Shown here: positions 1 to 12,441 of the stretch, piece after piece
Layout: every line of letters begins with the position of its first letter
Position numbering within the stretch: the first letter of the stretch is position 1
Assembly (NCBI RefSeq): GCF_000764305.2
Contig: NW_025947728.1
Coordinates: 434,001 to 498,000 of the forward strand
DNA: 64,000 bases
Source of the DNA: Hyalella azteca
Lineage: Eukaryota > Arthropoda > Malacostraca > Amphipoda > Hyalellidae
Direction of reading: 5' to 3'
Translations under genes and position numbers: made by a program
Notes under the pieces: generated by a model
The model's input: the letters and a program-made list of their open reading frames with translations, nothing else
What the model was told of the DNA's origin: nothing
Database searches by the model: none

Positions 1-923
1 AAGCAATATGAGTTCATTGTAGTTAGAAAAATATCCCAAACTCAACATTCATCCATCCATTTTTCGGAACGCTATTGACTATATAGGTATCTTAAATGTA
101 TTTTTCTCCAAGTTTCAATTCAACAATACGATACACTGTCCAAATGGCCCATAAATAATCTTTGCGGTAATAGTTCTTTCGTTGGATCTTTGACCGAAAA
201 AAAACGGAATATGCACGAATGGATCTATCAATTGAGGTACTGATCGATGAAATGCAAAATATTATTGCTCTAGGTTTCTCCTGCCTACAAAGTCACAAAT
301 TTTAAAAGTCATAGTTCTGCATAATCCATGAACTTATTATTCCACTCCCAACAACTGATGTCATAATTTTGGACAAAAATTTCTCAAACATAAGTAACAA
401 CATGCCTTGCGCAATGCGATGCAGATGTGCAGCTTTTAAATGCAAGTGCACATGCAAATGATCTTGCGCATCACTGTACAATTTACGACCATAAAAACGC
501 CTGATCTACGATCAAGTCATCCATAAGTTTCCTTGGGGCACTAAAAACTCTCGAGGATTTTTTATGAATCTCATAAGAGGTAAAGACGGATATTTTACTT
601 CTAAGTGATGAAAATAGCCCCAAATTTGCCGCGGTAGATTACATCGTTTCAGGGCACAACGTTACACGCTTCAGCAGCTTCGATCGTTTCTTGCTCCGTG
701 TTTGCGCGGGTATCGTAAAATCATACAATATCATAAGAATATATCGTGAAAAATAATAAAAATATCCTTAAAAAATCAGAAAAAGATCATGACATATATG
801 GCGATGGTATCATAAAATAACGCGTACCACAGTGTCCCAGGTCGACGGATGCGGCATATCTACAATACTCGGACGAACAAACCCTATTACTTAACGATAT
901 TACTTAACGATCGATCTTCAGAG
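1..923. other. Intergenic, no gene seen
   Basis: AT-rich sequence with frequent stops in all frames. I see no splice-bounded GC-rich island, RNA gene or recognisable mobile element here. Confidence 0.6.
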
Positions 924-1306
924 TTCAGATTCAGCTTGAGATCATCAGGTACAGATTCAGCTTGAGATCATCAGAGTACAGATGCAGCTTGAGATCGTCA
1001 GTGTACAGATGCAGCTTGAGATCGTCAGTGTACAGATGCAGCTTGAGATCATCAGTGTACAGATGCAGCTTGAGATCAGTGTACAGATGCAGCTTGAGAT
1101 CATCAGGTACAGAAGCAGCTTGAGATCGTCAGTGTACAGATGCAGCTTGAGATCGTCAGTGTACAGATGCAGCTTGAGATCGTCAGTGTACAGATGCAGC
1201 TTGAGATCATCAGTGTACAGATGCAGCTTGAGATCATCAGAGTACAGATGCAGCTTGAGATCATCAGAGTACAGATGCAGCTTGAGATCGTCAGTGTACA
1301 GATGCA
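924..1306. repeat. 27-bp minisatellite
   Basis: About 14 head-to-tail copies of a 27-bp unit with core CAGATGCAGCTTGAGATC followed by a variable GTCAGTGTA. Several copies are shortened to 22-26 bp. Because 27 is a multiple of three, long open frames appear on both strands, including a repeated nonapeptide MQLEIVSVQ. The shortened copies break those frames, so I read this as a non-coding tandem array. Confidence 0.93.
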
Positions 1307-2592
1307 TCGCTATCACACATTAATTTAATTACACTATCATCATGGGATAATTGAGTGTGCAAATTAGTCATGTTTGCCAATAAATTTACCAGTTGTGTTG
1401 TTATGCCCACATCCAGCTCTATCGTCTCTAATATTTTGAACAATGCGCTACCTAATACACTTAATTAAATTTTAAAAACAAAAAAATTCAGCCTAATGGA
1501 AAACTGAAGTAAATATAATAAGTTAGCATAAAATGTCATAGCATTCAATCATTTTAGCTGACTTAACCAGCTAGTTTGTAGTGAGAATCAAGATCAATGC
1601 TGCAAATTGCATGAATAATTAATTATGCATAAAAAATAGTCCGAGAAATCGCTCACTTCACACTTCAATGGCCAGGGTCTTACGAAATATCGGGCTTTCT
1701 TCATCGCCCTTCAATGCACTTCACTGATGCTCGCACCTCTGCGTCACGATGAATTTCCTGTGCATTCATTCAACCCACAAAAGCTGAAGCTATCAAGGAT
1801 GAAGAAATGTCTTTATGGCCTTGAAGGCTAGAGCGTAGCCTTATATTGCTTAATTTATAACAAATATTGTAAATACCTTCACAATGGGGAGCTAAATAAA
1901 TGCGCCTTCATCCTTTGATTCGGTTTAATTATGCTTCAGTTTCATGATACGTAACAGACGTAAAGCTGATAATGAACTGGAAATTAAAGCGTGAACGGTT
2001 CATTGCCGTTGTTTAGTAGCAATATTTGCTTCGACGGAGCTTTTTTTAATATTTTTGGTACAAGGCTGAGAAAATTATTCCCTTCACTCGATAGTTTGCA
2101 TCAGGATTTAGATAACAAAGTTTCAGAATAAGGAAGACAATTTTTAAAGGAGAATGTTGATTTTAAGTCTAAAATAGAGAGTAAGAAATCAAGGTATCCC
2201 TGTCCTCACGTTCTGAATAGTTCATCACAATTTTCGCATACGGTAGAGCCCTGGTGCAACAGCTCTCTTTTTGCTGCGCAGCCGTGGCGGAAATTGAGCT
2301 GGAACAAAACAGAGATAATTGTTGAAGACTTTAAAAACAATTCCCGTCGATCTGAGAAAAAATGATCCTCACATTTCCCCTGTAGGAAAATTCCTTGTAT
2401 AAATTTATTATGAATTTCTCTTGTAGGAATATTCGTACATGAAAATAAATGACTGGATAATCAACACAAGATCCACAAGAATAGCTATGCGTGAAGGAGC
2501 GCACGCATCACGCCCTGTTTATGCGCGCATTCGTCGTCGTCGCGTCGGAGGAAACGAACACTTGGCGCCGAGGTGAGATCAGCGAGCCTCTC
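1307..2592. other. Intergenic, GC-rich patch at its right end
   Basis: Mostly AT-rich with no gene seen. From about 2500 the sequence becomes CpG-rich and contains a strong donor-like site (CGAG|GTGAGA, the intron would begin at 2573). This could be a non-coding first exon or promoter region of some plus-strand gene, but nothing downstream confirms it. Confidence 0.4.
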
Positions 2593-2593
2593 C

Positions 2594-2625
<32 letters not shown>
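2593..2625. repeat. CCG trinucleotide tract
   Basis: An uninterrupted run of about ten CCG/GCC triplets within a locally CpG-rich stretch, just upstream of the 59-bp array. Confidence 0.9.
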
Positions 2626-2626
<1 letters not shown>

Positions 2627-2670
2627 GATAATGGCAGGGTGAGGGCGCCGCCAACGGCCAGCTCGGCGAA

Positions 2671-3131
2671 AATTACGTATTAATATTCAAGCGCGTGTGA
2701 TCGACGGCCGACCGTATGACGCCCACCAAAATTACATATTAATATTCAAGCGCGTGTGATTGGCGGGCGACCGTGTGGCGCCTACCACAATTACGTATTA
2801 ATATTTAAGTGCGTGTGATCGACGGCCGACCGTATGACGTCTACCACAATTACGTATTAATATTCAAGTGTGTATCATCGGCGGCCGACCGTATGACGCC
2901 TACCACAATTGCGTATTAATATTCAAGCGTGCATCATCGGCGGTCGACCGTATGGCGCCAACCACAATTACGTATTAATATTCAAGCGTGTATCATCGGC
3001 GGCCGACCGTATGACGCCTACCACAATTGCGTATTAATATTCAAGCGCGTGTGATCGACGGCCGACCGTACGAGGCCTACCACAATTACGTATTAATATT
3101 CAAGCGTGTATCATCGGCGGCCGACCGTATG
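2671..3131. repeat. 59-bp minisatellite
   Basis: Eight copies with a constant 59-bp period; AATTACG-type starts fall at 2671, 2730, 2789, 2848, 2907, 2966, 3025 and 3084, the last copy partial. Each unit joins an AT core (TTACGTATTAATATTCAAG) to a GC-rich half containing CGGCCGACCG, with scattered substitutions and no length change. The open frame across the last copies is a by-product of the array. Confidence 0.95.
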
Positions 3132-5784
3132 CACACCTCTCGCAGTTTGATTGCCCCAGTCTATCGATATTCAGCGGACTCCGATTTACTGCTTACGATT
3201 TCCAGTCTGGCTTTGGGTGCCGATGAAAAAAATAACTTGTTATTCGATGCCTGCTAACCTACAGTTTTAGGATCTACGAAACTGGGAACGCGGGATAAAC
3301 TAATAAGCAGCCAAGCTGCACTGATGAGTGGCAGGCGGGGAAAAACCAACCCATAGTTTAGCTGGTATAAAATGCCGCTTTTTTCTTCCGTTATATATGC
3401 GTAGACGAAACAAAATTCACTGCGAGGTAAGAACAAAACAGGCGGCCAGTACATCATGCTTTTTGTAACATCGCAGTCATTATGGAATGGCGGCATGCAA
3501 CATCAAAAAAGGCGCTTAGGAAATAACGCATTAGATTAGAAGAAAGGATTGAGCGCTGAGCATTCAAGATCTCAGAAAATATATGACAGCTGAAAACTTC
3601 ATGCAATGTTCATGATGAAAATGTTCATTCATTTTAACAGGAATTTAACGGACAAAAAAGGGATGATAGCAAGATCATTAATCAAAGAGTAATCGCAATC
3701 ACAATAAAATTACACGATTAATAAATAATCAAGTAATTCCCAGTCACCAATAATTTGAGTAACAAACTGGCACAGAAATCTTGCTTCAGCTCACTTATTA
3801 GAAAAATTTCACAAGATTTTCCCACTGCATAATTACTGCTTTCCTTTTAGGAAAAAATTCAGTGCCGGATTGAGTCGATCATGCAACAATGATTGATTTG
3901 AAAAAAAAACTGAGAAAATCTCAAAATCGACGCAATAATACTACATAGGAAAAAGAAATTTCTATAATGAGCGAATCAGATTATAATCTTAACAAAGAGA
4001 AACTATTGTCATGCAGAATCCTTGTAAATATGAATGCATCGGCAATTTTTCATGAAGCGCTTGTAATTGAATTCTCTTTTAACTACCGCCTGACATGAGC
4101 AACCGGAGCAATATTGTCACAAGCCTACTTCACAAAAAGGATACGTTAGTGAGCACAAAATGACTTGCACTGATGGTTGTGGCCACGTACGACAACTCGA
4201 AGATGTTCTGTTGCGTACAAACGTCCTCAAGTTGCTACACTCAATAGTTTACGTATGATTCAAGTTGAAAGTTATGCTCGTGGAGAGTGACATTCGGCGG
4301 TAGAGGGTTAAGGGTTTTCGAATTTGTCTCACAGCCTGGACAATATTTGTGTCCGCGGCTGGCATTTAGCTTATAATAAAATGGGAATTGTGGGGCCGTA
4401 CGGCGTGAAGGTAAACATTTCATGGCAAATATTTCCACGTCTCAAGTGCATGAGAAGTGCCTCGCTGAGGGGCTTCGCTCGTCCCTAAATAAGCCACAGG
4501 CAAACGGTAGATTGTTTGTGGCCGGCATCACGAAATGAATTATTTTAAACTATCATTTATCCTACGACTGAATTTTCGTTTATCGAAAGCTTTTCAAACA
4601 ACTTTTCGATAATATGCTCTACTTACCAAGCTGAATAATATTGAGTCTATGCGCTGAATTTTATTGGGAAAAGGGAAAGTTTGGAGAAGTACAGTCCGCT
4701 TCCATGAACGAATGATTACTTCATATATTATGATCGCTCTGACATATAATCTTACTTACAGCTACTGAGCCTTTGTCGCATAAGAAACTCTTCATTATTA
4801 ATCTTCAAATTAATCTTCAGCCTGTAGGCACCTAGACAACCTCCAATTACTAGTGATCCTATGGTAATATTAAATGCTTTGATAATTAACCAGCAATAAT
4901 TTTATTAGATAGGTGCACGTTTACAGACTTAATTGGTAGTGGTGGCTTCTTTGCTCAAAAGCGTAAGCTGCGAGCGAATTTCAATTGTTCATCAAAGTCA
5001 ACTGCGAGCAAAATTTTTCTGTTCAATTATGTCAACCGAGAGTAAAATAGATCTGGTGCAACCCTGAGATTCTAAGCCTGGTCGCGTGCAGACGGTGGTC
5101 TGGGCATGCGCTGGAGGAAGTAACATTGTCTCCGTCTCCAGTCAGCGATAGACGATATAGTATAAAGTCGCTTGGTTATTACGTGGAAATATAATGGGTG
5201 TTGCTGCAGGTCATGCGCTGCTGCCCACATGCAAGCTTTGCGATGTTCAGAACGTTTGGTACAGCAGACTTGAATTTCATTTAATAAAATATATATGCAA
5301 GACTTCTCGAAAACTCAAAAATTTACTTATAATCAGGACCACTAAAATTTTCAATCATGAATTTTAGGCAACGTGAAAAAGTACAGTCATCGAAATTCAA
5401 AAGAAATACATTCAAGGTTTAACCAATTCTACATGCAATGCTACGAAATCTTCGTAGAACACAAAAAACTGATCTAAAGTTCGGGGCATCCGACTTCCAC
5501 CCCTAATTGTTGTACGATCTCTTGTCTAAATTCGGTTCATAGCAGCGTAAGAATACTTCATTTAGCCACAGAATAAGAACTTAGACGATCAACGAATTAA
5601 ATTTTGGGACAATAATGCATACGATCAGGATTAGGCCGATGCTAAACTTCTGGGTGATTACGGTTCAACCTTCCAAGTCTGTTACGGAACGGTTCATTCA
5701 GCAGTTTCAAAGATCCATCAGATTGTTCATCATTTTACCGAGCTGATTAAACCCCATTTCTCAGTATATTGGATGACCGCATAT
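3132..5784. other. Intergenic, no gene seen
   Basis: AT-rich DNA with only short random open frames. Nothing recognisable as an exon, RNA gene or element. Confidence 0.55.
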
Positions 5785-6187
5785 TTAGGTAATAGTCTTT
5801 TTTCCATCCTCTATCAGATTTCTCAAACGGGTTAAATTAATTTCCAACTGAAGACTCTTCAGGAGGTATTTGAACTCTGTGTTGTAGTTGTTGTAATTGC
5901 CCATCCTGGCAGTGGCGACTAGGGAGGAGGGGTGATAGGTCAGTTTTTCCGGGCACTCGGGTGTCACTGGTAGTTCTACGACCATCACTGGCTCGCTGAC
6001 ACGCCAGAACCATTTGATTGCATTACACAACACTCTGGACAAGCCAGGTACTCATTTATCAGCCAGAGTTGGATGAATGGCTGAGTTGACCATGAGCCGA
6101 GCTTCCCGGTAGAACTTGTCATCAGTGGGACTCTATACCCGGGCGCTGGGTGCGAGAGACAGACTCTCACCACGCCACTACCACAGC
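5785..6187 (-). mobile_element. Possible tRNA-derived SINE
   Basis: Read on the minus strand, the stretch starts near 6187 with TAGTGGCGTGGTGAGAG, resembling a pol III A box. About 30 bases on comes GGGTATAGAGTCCCACT, close to a B box (GGTTCGANTCC pattern). A body containing GATAAATGAGTACCTGG follows, a phrase I associate with arthropod tRNA-derived SINEs. The block is much GC-richer than its flanks. Open frames in it are incidental. Other copies would be needed to confirm it and set its limits. Confidence 0.42.
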
Positions 6188-6914
6188 ACTGAACTCTGTG
6201 TCCTCTGTTACGGCTATATCATGTTCATGAACCTTTTTACCATGAATTGCCTTCTAGAGAAAATTCATTGTACGCCAAATCTACCAGATTTATTCCATTC
6301 GATGCATGGTCAGTGCCAATACATTGCTGCCAGTGAACCATTATCATAATCTTGCTATTCTTCCGGCATGCAACTTATTTACTTCGGCTAATTGCGGCTT
6401 TATTTTCTTCAGCCGGTGAACATCTCGGTATTTTAGGAGATACACGTGCACAGCACAAAACTGATGTAGGATTAATCATCACACGATTACTAATAAAATT
6501 ATTAAGCACAATTCATGGCATCAGAGCACAGGTGCGCTTGTTCAAATTACAATTAAAAACCCTCCTCGAGGGCAACTATTGAATGATAGTCTAAAAACGG
6601 TTAAAAATATCTACTTTAATCACAAATAAATGCATAACCTAAATTTAAAATTCTTCAGAAGATATCACAACCTTTACTAATATTTTCCAATTAAGATTGA
6701 GGCCGTAAGGTAGTCATACCCATTTCGACGCGTTTTGACGGAAAAGAGACTTGTGGGAATTGTACTAAACAGTTACCGCCAAATATGTTAGAGTTGATGA
6801 TTGATGAACTTCACACGATAACGGTAACTGCTCCTACAGTTCAAGAAATTACAGAGGGAATTTCTTAACATTCTAGTTAAAATGAATAGAGGTTCATAAT
6901 CAAGGACCTGCAAG
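6188..6914. other. Intergenic / possible 3' UTR of the minus-strand gene
   Basis: AT-rich with no coding signal. A minus-strand AATAAA lies at about 6399-6404, roughly 510 bp past the stop of the neighbouring gene, and could be its poly(A) signal. This is not certain. Confidence 0.35.
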
Positions 6915-7351
6915 TTACACTAATTCAGAAGGAACAATCTCCTCTGGCGCGCTGCTGTTAACTGCTAATTCTGTATCAACCGTCGCAAGTTCCGGCAGTT
7001 CGTCGTCAGGTTCAGATGCAGTTTGGGTGCAATCTTCCTTGAGGTACACTATCCGAATATCAGGACTTCTGGCAGTTGCCTCCAGATCAATCTGAGAAAT
7101 CTTAGGAAAATTACGCACTTCATGAGTTTGTGTGCATTGGCATTCAGAACATAGCGTCGAAGTTGTCGCTACTCTTGGTAGGGTGTGCCGAATATTTTCT
7201 GAACGAAACTTTTGCTTCTGGTCGCGCTTCAGGATTCTTGCAAGTAGAAGGATTATTAGTCCAACTATACTGAACATGAACTGGATTCCGATGATAATCA
7301 AAACGCAGTTCATCATGAATGATAGACGAAATCTTGCCATTTCGTTCATGT
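6915..7351 (-). CDS. Two-TM protein, exon 2 (C-terminal exon)
   Basis: Second coding exon of a small membrane-protein gene. On the minus strand a clean acceptor (TATATTTTCCAG) precedes it. The exon opens with AC, which joins the final G of exon 1 to give Asp, then continues in frame for 144 codons to TAA. It encodes a strongly hydrophobic stretch of about 24 residues (from roughly NCVLIIIGIQF to GLIILLLARIL), then a basic KRDQKQK turn. A polar, acidic, Ser/Thr-rich tail follows with a Cys cluster (CSECQCT) and ends SELV. The tail is probably cytosolic by the positive-inside rule. I do not recognise the family. Confidence 0.62.
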
Positions 7352-7625
7352 CTGGAAAATATATAGTCAAGTTATTTCGGCATGCTGAAAAGGTTTAGAC
7401 AATAGATGTACAAATATCAACCTATCAAACTAGTTTCATCTGATGAACTAACTGTCCGTGCATGCACTGCAATTAGTTCCTGAAATGATTCAGGAGTCTT
7501 GTAGAAATAGCACCGCACTAGTTTCTTAGAACTATTAATGTGATACGATAAGATTATTTTAAAAACGTGTACGCGTATTGTGATTATATTAATGAGATTC
7601 TGATGCTATTGCAAATCAGTCTTAC

Positions 7626-7809
7626 CAGCGAAGGTACCGAAGATGTAGAATATCAGCCCCAGGCCGATCGTCCCAACCAGCGAGAAGAGTAAAATCACAA
7701 GCAAAATATCACACGTCCGGCAGTCCCTCTCGTCTTCCGCCGCCCAAGCAGACTCTCTAAATCCGTACTCGGAGGTTCTCGAAGCTGGTTCACGAGCATT
7801 GTATTCCAT
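7626..7809 (-). CDS. Two-TM protein, exon 1 (N-terminal exon)
   Basis: Begins at an ATG in strong context (ACAATGG), MEYNAREPAS. About 33 polar residues with a CRTC motif lead into a hydrophobic segment (ILLVILLFSLVGTIGLGLIF). It ends GCT G|GTAAGA, a near-consensus donor. The leftover single base fits the two-base start of the exon at 7351, so the spliced product is about 206 residues with two predicted membrane segments. The 274-bp intron is short compared with those of the other gene in the window. An in-frame ATG further upstream (7884) exists but has no better support. Function is unknown: it could be a small integral membrane protein or a member of a multi-TM family with shortened loops. 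Confidence 0.6.
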
Positions 7810-10800
7810 TGTAGACAATCTTGCACAAATATTAAATATCCCCGTACGGAGGGGGCAACTTGAAAAGACAAAATGAAAGTTCACAAATTATCAAGATATG
7901 ATTATTACAACTCTGAAGAATACAGCACATATTCGTTTAAATAGTATACGATCATTATATTTGTATTGAGAAGGACGCAGGCCTCTGCATTTTAATATTT
8001 CGGTGAACTACAACGCTTTTTATCCAGGTGTCGACTGCATGTGGAGCTATTAGTATAGCCAAACCTGGACGGCCTGACTGCCAATCGAATATTAGCCTGA
8101 TCGGCGCCTTACGCAAATAAATATTTTCACCTTGTCTGTGAAAAATTTGCTGTAATAGGCTATCTTACACCGATATAAACATCTATTACCAGGCAACTCC
8201 TTCAGTACTACCCATCTCAACAGTTGAATCCGTCAACATATGAACGATTTCTTAATACGCACTAGATCTAACGCCAACAATTTATTTCACCCATGACAAG
8301 GTTATCACTAAATAATAGATCTATCGAATTCACAGCTCTCCCTTACATTCGACTAGGCGCGATACCAGTTGACCTGCACAGTGTCCCAATTAACGCGCAG
8401 TAAATCGGCAATGGGCACCGTAACTGAACACTACTCAGTAAGGTTCGTGTCGGCGATACTCTTCCGTAAGTCTTTGTCAATGCCATTCCATTGCAATCAT
8501 GTCCTTGTGGCGTCGCGCGAGACGAATGAAATTTTTCGTAATTTAGTTTTTTTGTAGCCATAATTTTGTGTAACTTTTTTAGTTTTATTTTTCGAGGATT
8601 TCGGGTTTATGAAAGGTGGCAGAAGGCTAGCATTATTTCCGTTTAAAATTAATGAATTGACCTAACATTTATTGAATGTCCTCCATATTGAAGTGATTTC
8701 CATTTAAAACTGCGCTTTCTCCTACAGGAAATGGCTACGACACAATATCAACAGCGAAAATTAAATCGTATATTGATTTATAAATTTCAAAAACGTTTTC
8801 ATTCGACCATTCATCGGTCAAAATTATCTCATATTAATTATTTTAAATACTTTTTAGGTATTCCTCAACAAAGTGCAAATGCAAGGGTATCAATGATCCA
8901 GTTTGTCTGGCAGATGACGTCGCCATTGAGCACCGCACACCAAGCCGAGTGTGCGCGTCAGAGTACAGAGTCTCTCAGGACTCCCTTCGACTTAGGAGTC
9001 TCAGTCCTGCGTCGGCACTGAGGAAAGAAGGTTGTGTGTGTCTTTCCCAGTTTCATCCACTAAATCTGAAACCGACCCGCGAAGTTTTGAAATTCGTTCA
9101 AGGAAATAGAAAATTTTAAGATTTAAATGAGTTGTGAACCTAGCATCGTCAAATGATGAGCTGTAGTTAGAGAGTTTCTATGCGCTGTTGCTGAAAAGTT
9201 TATTAGCAAGTTAATTAACATGCGCTGGTTATTATAAATGGAACAGATTGTGTAAACTAAATGCTGAAAAATCGAACCATTTCTGTGAAAATTTCTATCT
9301 TTTTAAAACTATACATATTACGTATCTTAGAAAATTTCTAAAGGTATTGGTGTGTTGGACTTTTAATGAACTGAACACGTGAATAGCTTGTTAACCTTGT
9401 TTTCAAATATTTATACTATTTCCGGATTGAAAACTTCCAGTGCAAAATAAATACTTGGTTTTCGACTTGAACCTGTTTGAAAAACAATTTTGAAGTGAAA
9501 GTTTTGACATCTTCGTGACTTTCGGTTTAAGGTGATAAGTTCAAACCATCAATCATTTAGCTCCACTAGAATATTATTTGACAATAAACTGGATAGAAGA
9601 ACGTACGGAAGAATGGACTCTTTCACTATGCGGCTTTTCAATGCTTCGTGCTACTGAGGTTAGTAACCTGTATAATTTATAGGAATTGTTTTCATGTAGT
9701 ATAGAATGATTATCACAATAAAATTCTTCTCCATGATTGAATAGCACTGTTTGCTAGTTATGTGTAATTCGCATAATACCTTTTCTGCTACTATCTGTTT
9801 TTAGCACATTTTCTCATTTATAGAAAAATTCAGTATTGTGCTCGCCATGTCCGTCTGTCCGTCCGTCTGTCTGTCTTGACTTCACGTTTTCGTCGACGAG
9901 AAAATGCGCTCTCTGTCACTCACTGCAGTGAGTACTGAGTTATCTTTTTTGTGTCTATTAACCGACACTTACTTGATTCTATTTCGTTGATTTTGTTCTT
10001 TAGCGGCAGCATGAATTATAATAAATCTGCCCACGGTTCTTTTTTAGGGCAAAATTAATAGATGATCGATATCTTGCAGCGTCAAGTATTAAAATAAATC
10101 AAGTTAAGATTTGAAAAATATGGTTTCCGTGTTTTTCTGGCATGTGATTCATTACATCTTTTTTTTTGCTAATCAACAATTGGCTTTTAAATATTCATGA
10201 ACATTTTCCATTGATACTTCAAAATCTATAATTACTAGTGATTCCCGTTAAGATTGCGGGGCGAATGTAACCTCGTGTGTCATCAGAAACAATTGTTATG
10301 ACTTCTTTATTGGTGCGCCCTCTTGGCCGAAGCATCCTGACATGAAAAATTTCATGATGGGCTGTGAGTGTGTAGAAGCTTTCTCACTGTTCACGCACTG
10401 AAGAGAGCCAAGTTGGATTTCTTGCTCTAAGGTATTCTTATTACTATTTCAAACACAAATGTGAAGTTTATTGAAAACCGGCGGCACCAAACAAGTTTTG
10501 GAAAAATATATAAGCAACATGTTCCGGCTTTTGAAAGAATTGTTCCAACCAGACTCCCGTTTCACAGAATAATTTTCTCGAAATGAACCAAGACAACCGG
10601 GAGAGATGAGAAATTACCGGGAAAAAAATAACGGGACAGAGAATAAAATTTGTCCCAGAATTAGCGTATGAATCGGGACAAGACTTGTATCCCAGACTTC
10701 AGAACTTGTGTCCCGATAATTATTAAAAGATTTTAGGTAGAGAGACACAAAACGAGCCGTAACGTGTCTTACATATTCAAGGCAAAACAAGATATTCCTT

Positions 10801-12371
10801 CCTATACGAACAAAAAAACTGAACATTCCGAATGCGCGGTTTAGCAATGTCAAGTTAACTCATGATTTTTGATGGGCAGATTCGGTTACATTTGGCTGCG
10901 AAACTAATTTGGCTTATAAATTAGAGGGCAGACTTGCCGATGTATGACTGAACATTTAGGGAATGATGTTTTTGTTGAGCTTTTAATCACGCGCCACGAT
11001 AAACATACGAGTTCATCACGCTTTAGTGATATGATTGATATCATCGTCGGTGACGCAGTGTTTAGAGTCGGTGACGCAGTGTCGATCGCTCAGCCGCTTA
11101 GAATAATGCGGAAGGGCTTTCTCAAGCCCTTCAAGATTCCACGAATCAGAAGTGGTAACTGGAATTATTTTGAGGAGCAAAGAACAGGCGAGACCCATGA
11201 AGGCCGAAGTATTAACCACGCCAAAAGTCATCACAAACTTTTATATATATTTACAAGTTCAACAAAGATATTTACAAGTTCAGACGATATTTACAAGGCG
11301 ATATTTACAAGTTCAATGATGGCCACAGACCGGGCATAGGTAGACACCTTTTCCGTGCCGAAGCTGCTTAGCTCAAAGGCTTTAGAAATATAATGCCGGT
11401 CTAAATGAACGAATGACGAATGAACATCTACAATGAAGATGAGGCTTCATTCAATTTTAAAAGTCAATACTTACATGAGAATAATAGATGCATACATCGT
11501 AAGTTTTTATGCCGGTTAACCAAAGACAAAGCTTACGCCCAAGCAAAGCAATGCCATCACCATTTGTAGGCTACCGCTGATGAGAGTAATTGGTCCCAAC
11601 CAAGGGGAAAACGTACAACCTATCGCTCTCTGAGCTTGCTCGTATGACCTCTCGGACATTTAATTTTACACCATAGATTGTTGAAAATAAGCATTATTGT
11701 CTCCCTGGCATATATCTTGTAAAAACTTGTTGGCTCGAAGTTGGCTAACAACGGGCAGAGCTACTGGCCGCTACTCGCTATTAACCCCTATAACATATGC
11801 AATACACAAGGCCACTAGCCTAGTAACTAATGACGATTATTACTGACCTTAGTTTAAGTTGCAACGCAAAAATTTGCGTCGATTCCTACCGCCGAGTCTG
11901 GTTATTAATTAAATGTTTTAAATCTCATGTAGATCCGTTCAGAACTGACGGACTTGTGAGCCTATCAGTTGCGTGAATTTTTTTTTACTTTTCATTATAA
12001 TCGAAAACGAAATGACGTAGAGATCTGTAATAATTCTTCCCGCTGCGCATTTGTAACAATTATCTCACTCTGGCCCTTCAAATTTGCTAGATGGGTATTA
12101 GCGATGTCATTTTACATAGTAATATACCTGAAACGTTGTAAGACAAAATGTTGATCAGATAATATATGAAACAATTTACTATTCTAATTACAAATTAAGA
12201 ATTAACTAGTGTCTAGATTAAGTAGTGTGTATCTCCTTATGTCTCGCTAGATTCCTGGAAATTTTAAAACTCCTATTTTAACCGGGACGTCTCATCCCGG
12301 AATTGTCCCGGAATTCCCATGGAGTGCTGGAAATCGTTCTGCTTTTTATCGCTAATTGCGACAAATCCTGT
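7810..12371. other. Intergenic, no gene seen
   Basis: AT-rich with short random frames. A GC-richer patch at about 8885-9040 has no splice-bounded frame that I can defend. A short local repeat of ATATTTACAAGTTCA lies at 11248-11318. No coding gene is supported. Confidence 0.5.
9846..9880. repeat. TCCG/TCTG-type microsatellite
   Basis: A run of TCCG, TCTG and TCTT tetranucleotides ending in TTGAC. Such tracts often sit inside interspersed repeats of insects, but no element could be delimited here. Confidence 0.7.
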
Positions 12372-12441
12372 TATCATAACATAACATAATATAACATAAC
12401 ATAACATAGCATAACATAACATAAATAACATAACATAACAT
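12372..12441 (-). repeat. TTATG-type pentanucleotide array, tail of a CR1-like copy
   Basis: Imperfect (CATAA)n on the plus strand, TTATG on the minus strand, with one ATAA interruption. It directly follows the 3' end of the minus-strand CR1-like fragment and is best read as that copy's 3' tail. Confidence 0.8.

Noticed and set aside
957..1328. Repetitive ORFs of MQLEIVSVQ / LKLHLYSDD type
   Set aside because: Products of the 27-bp minisatellite; shortened units shift the frame within the array.
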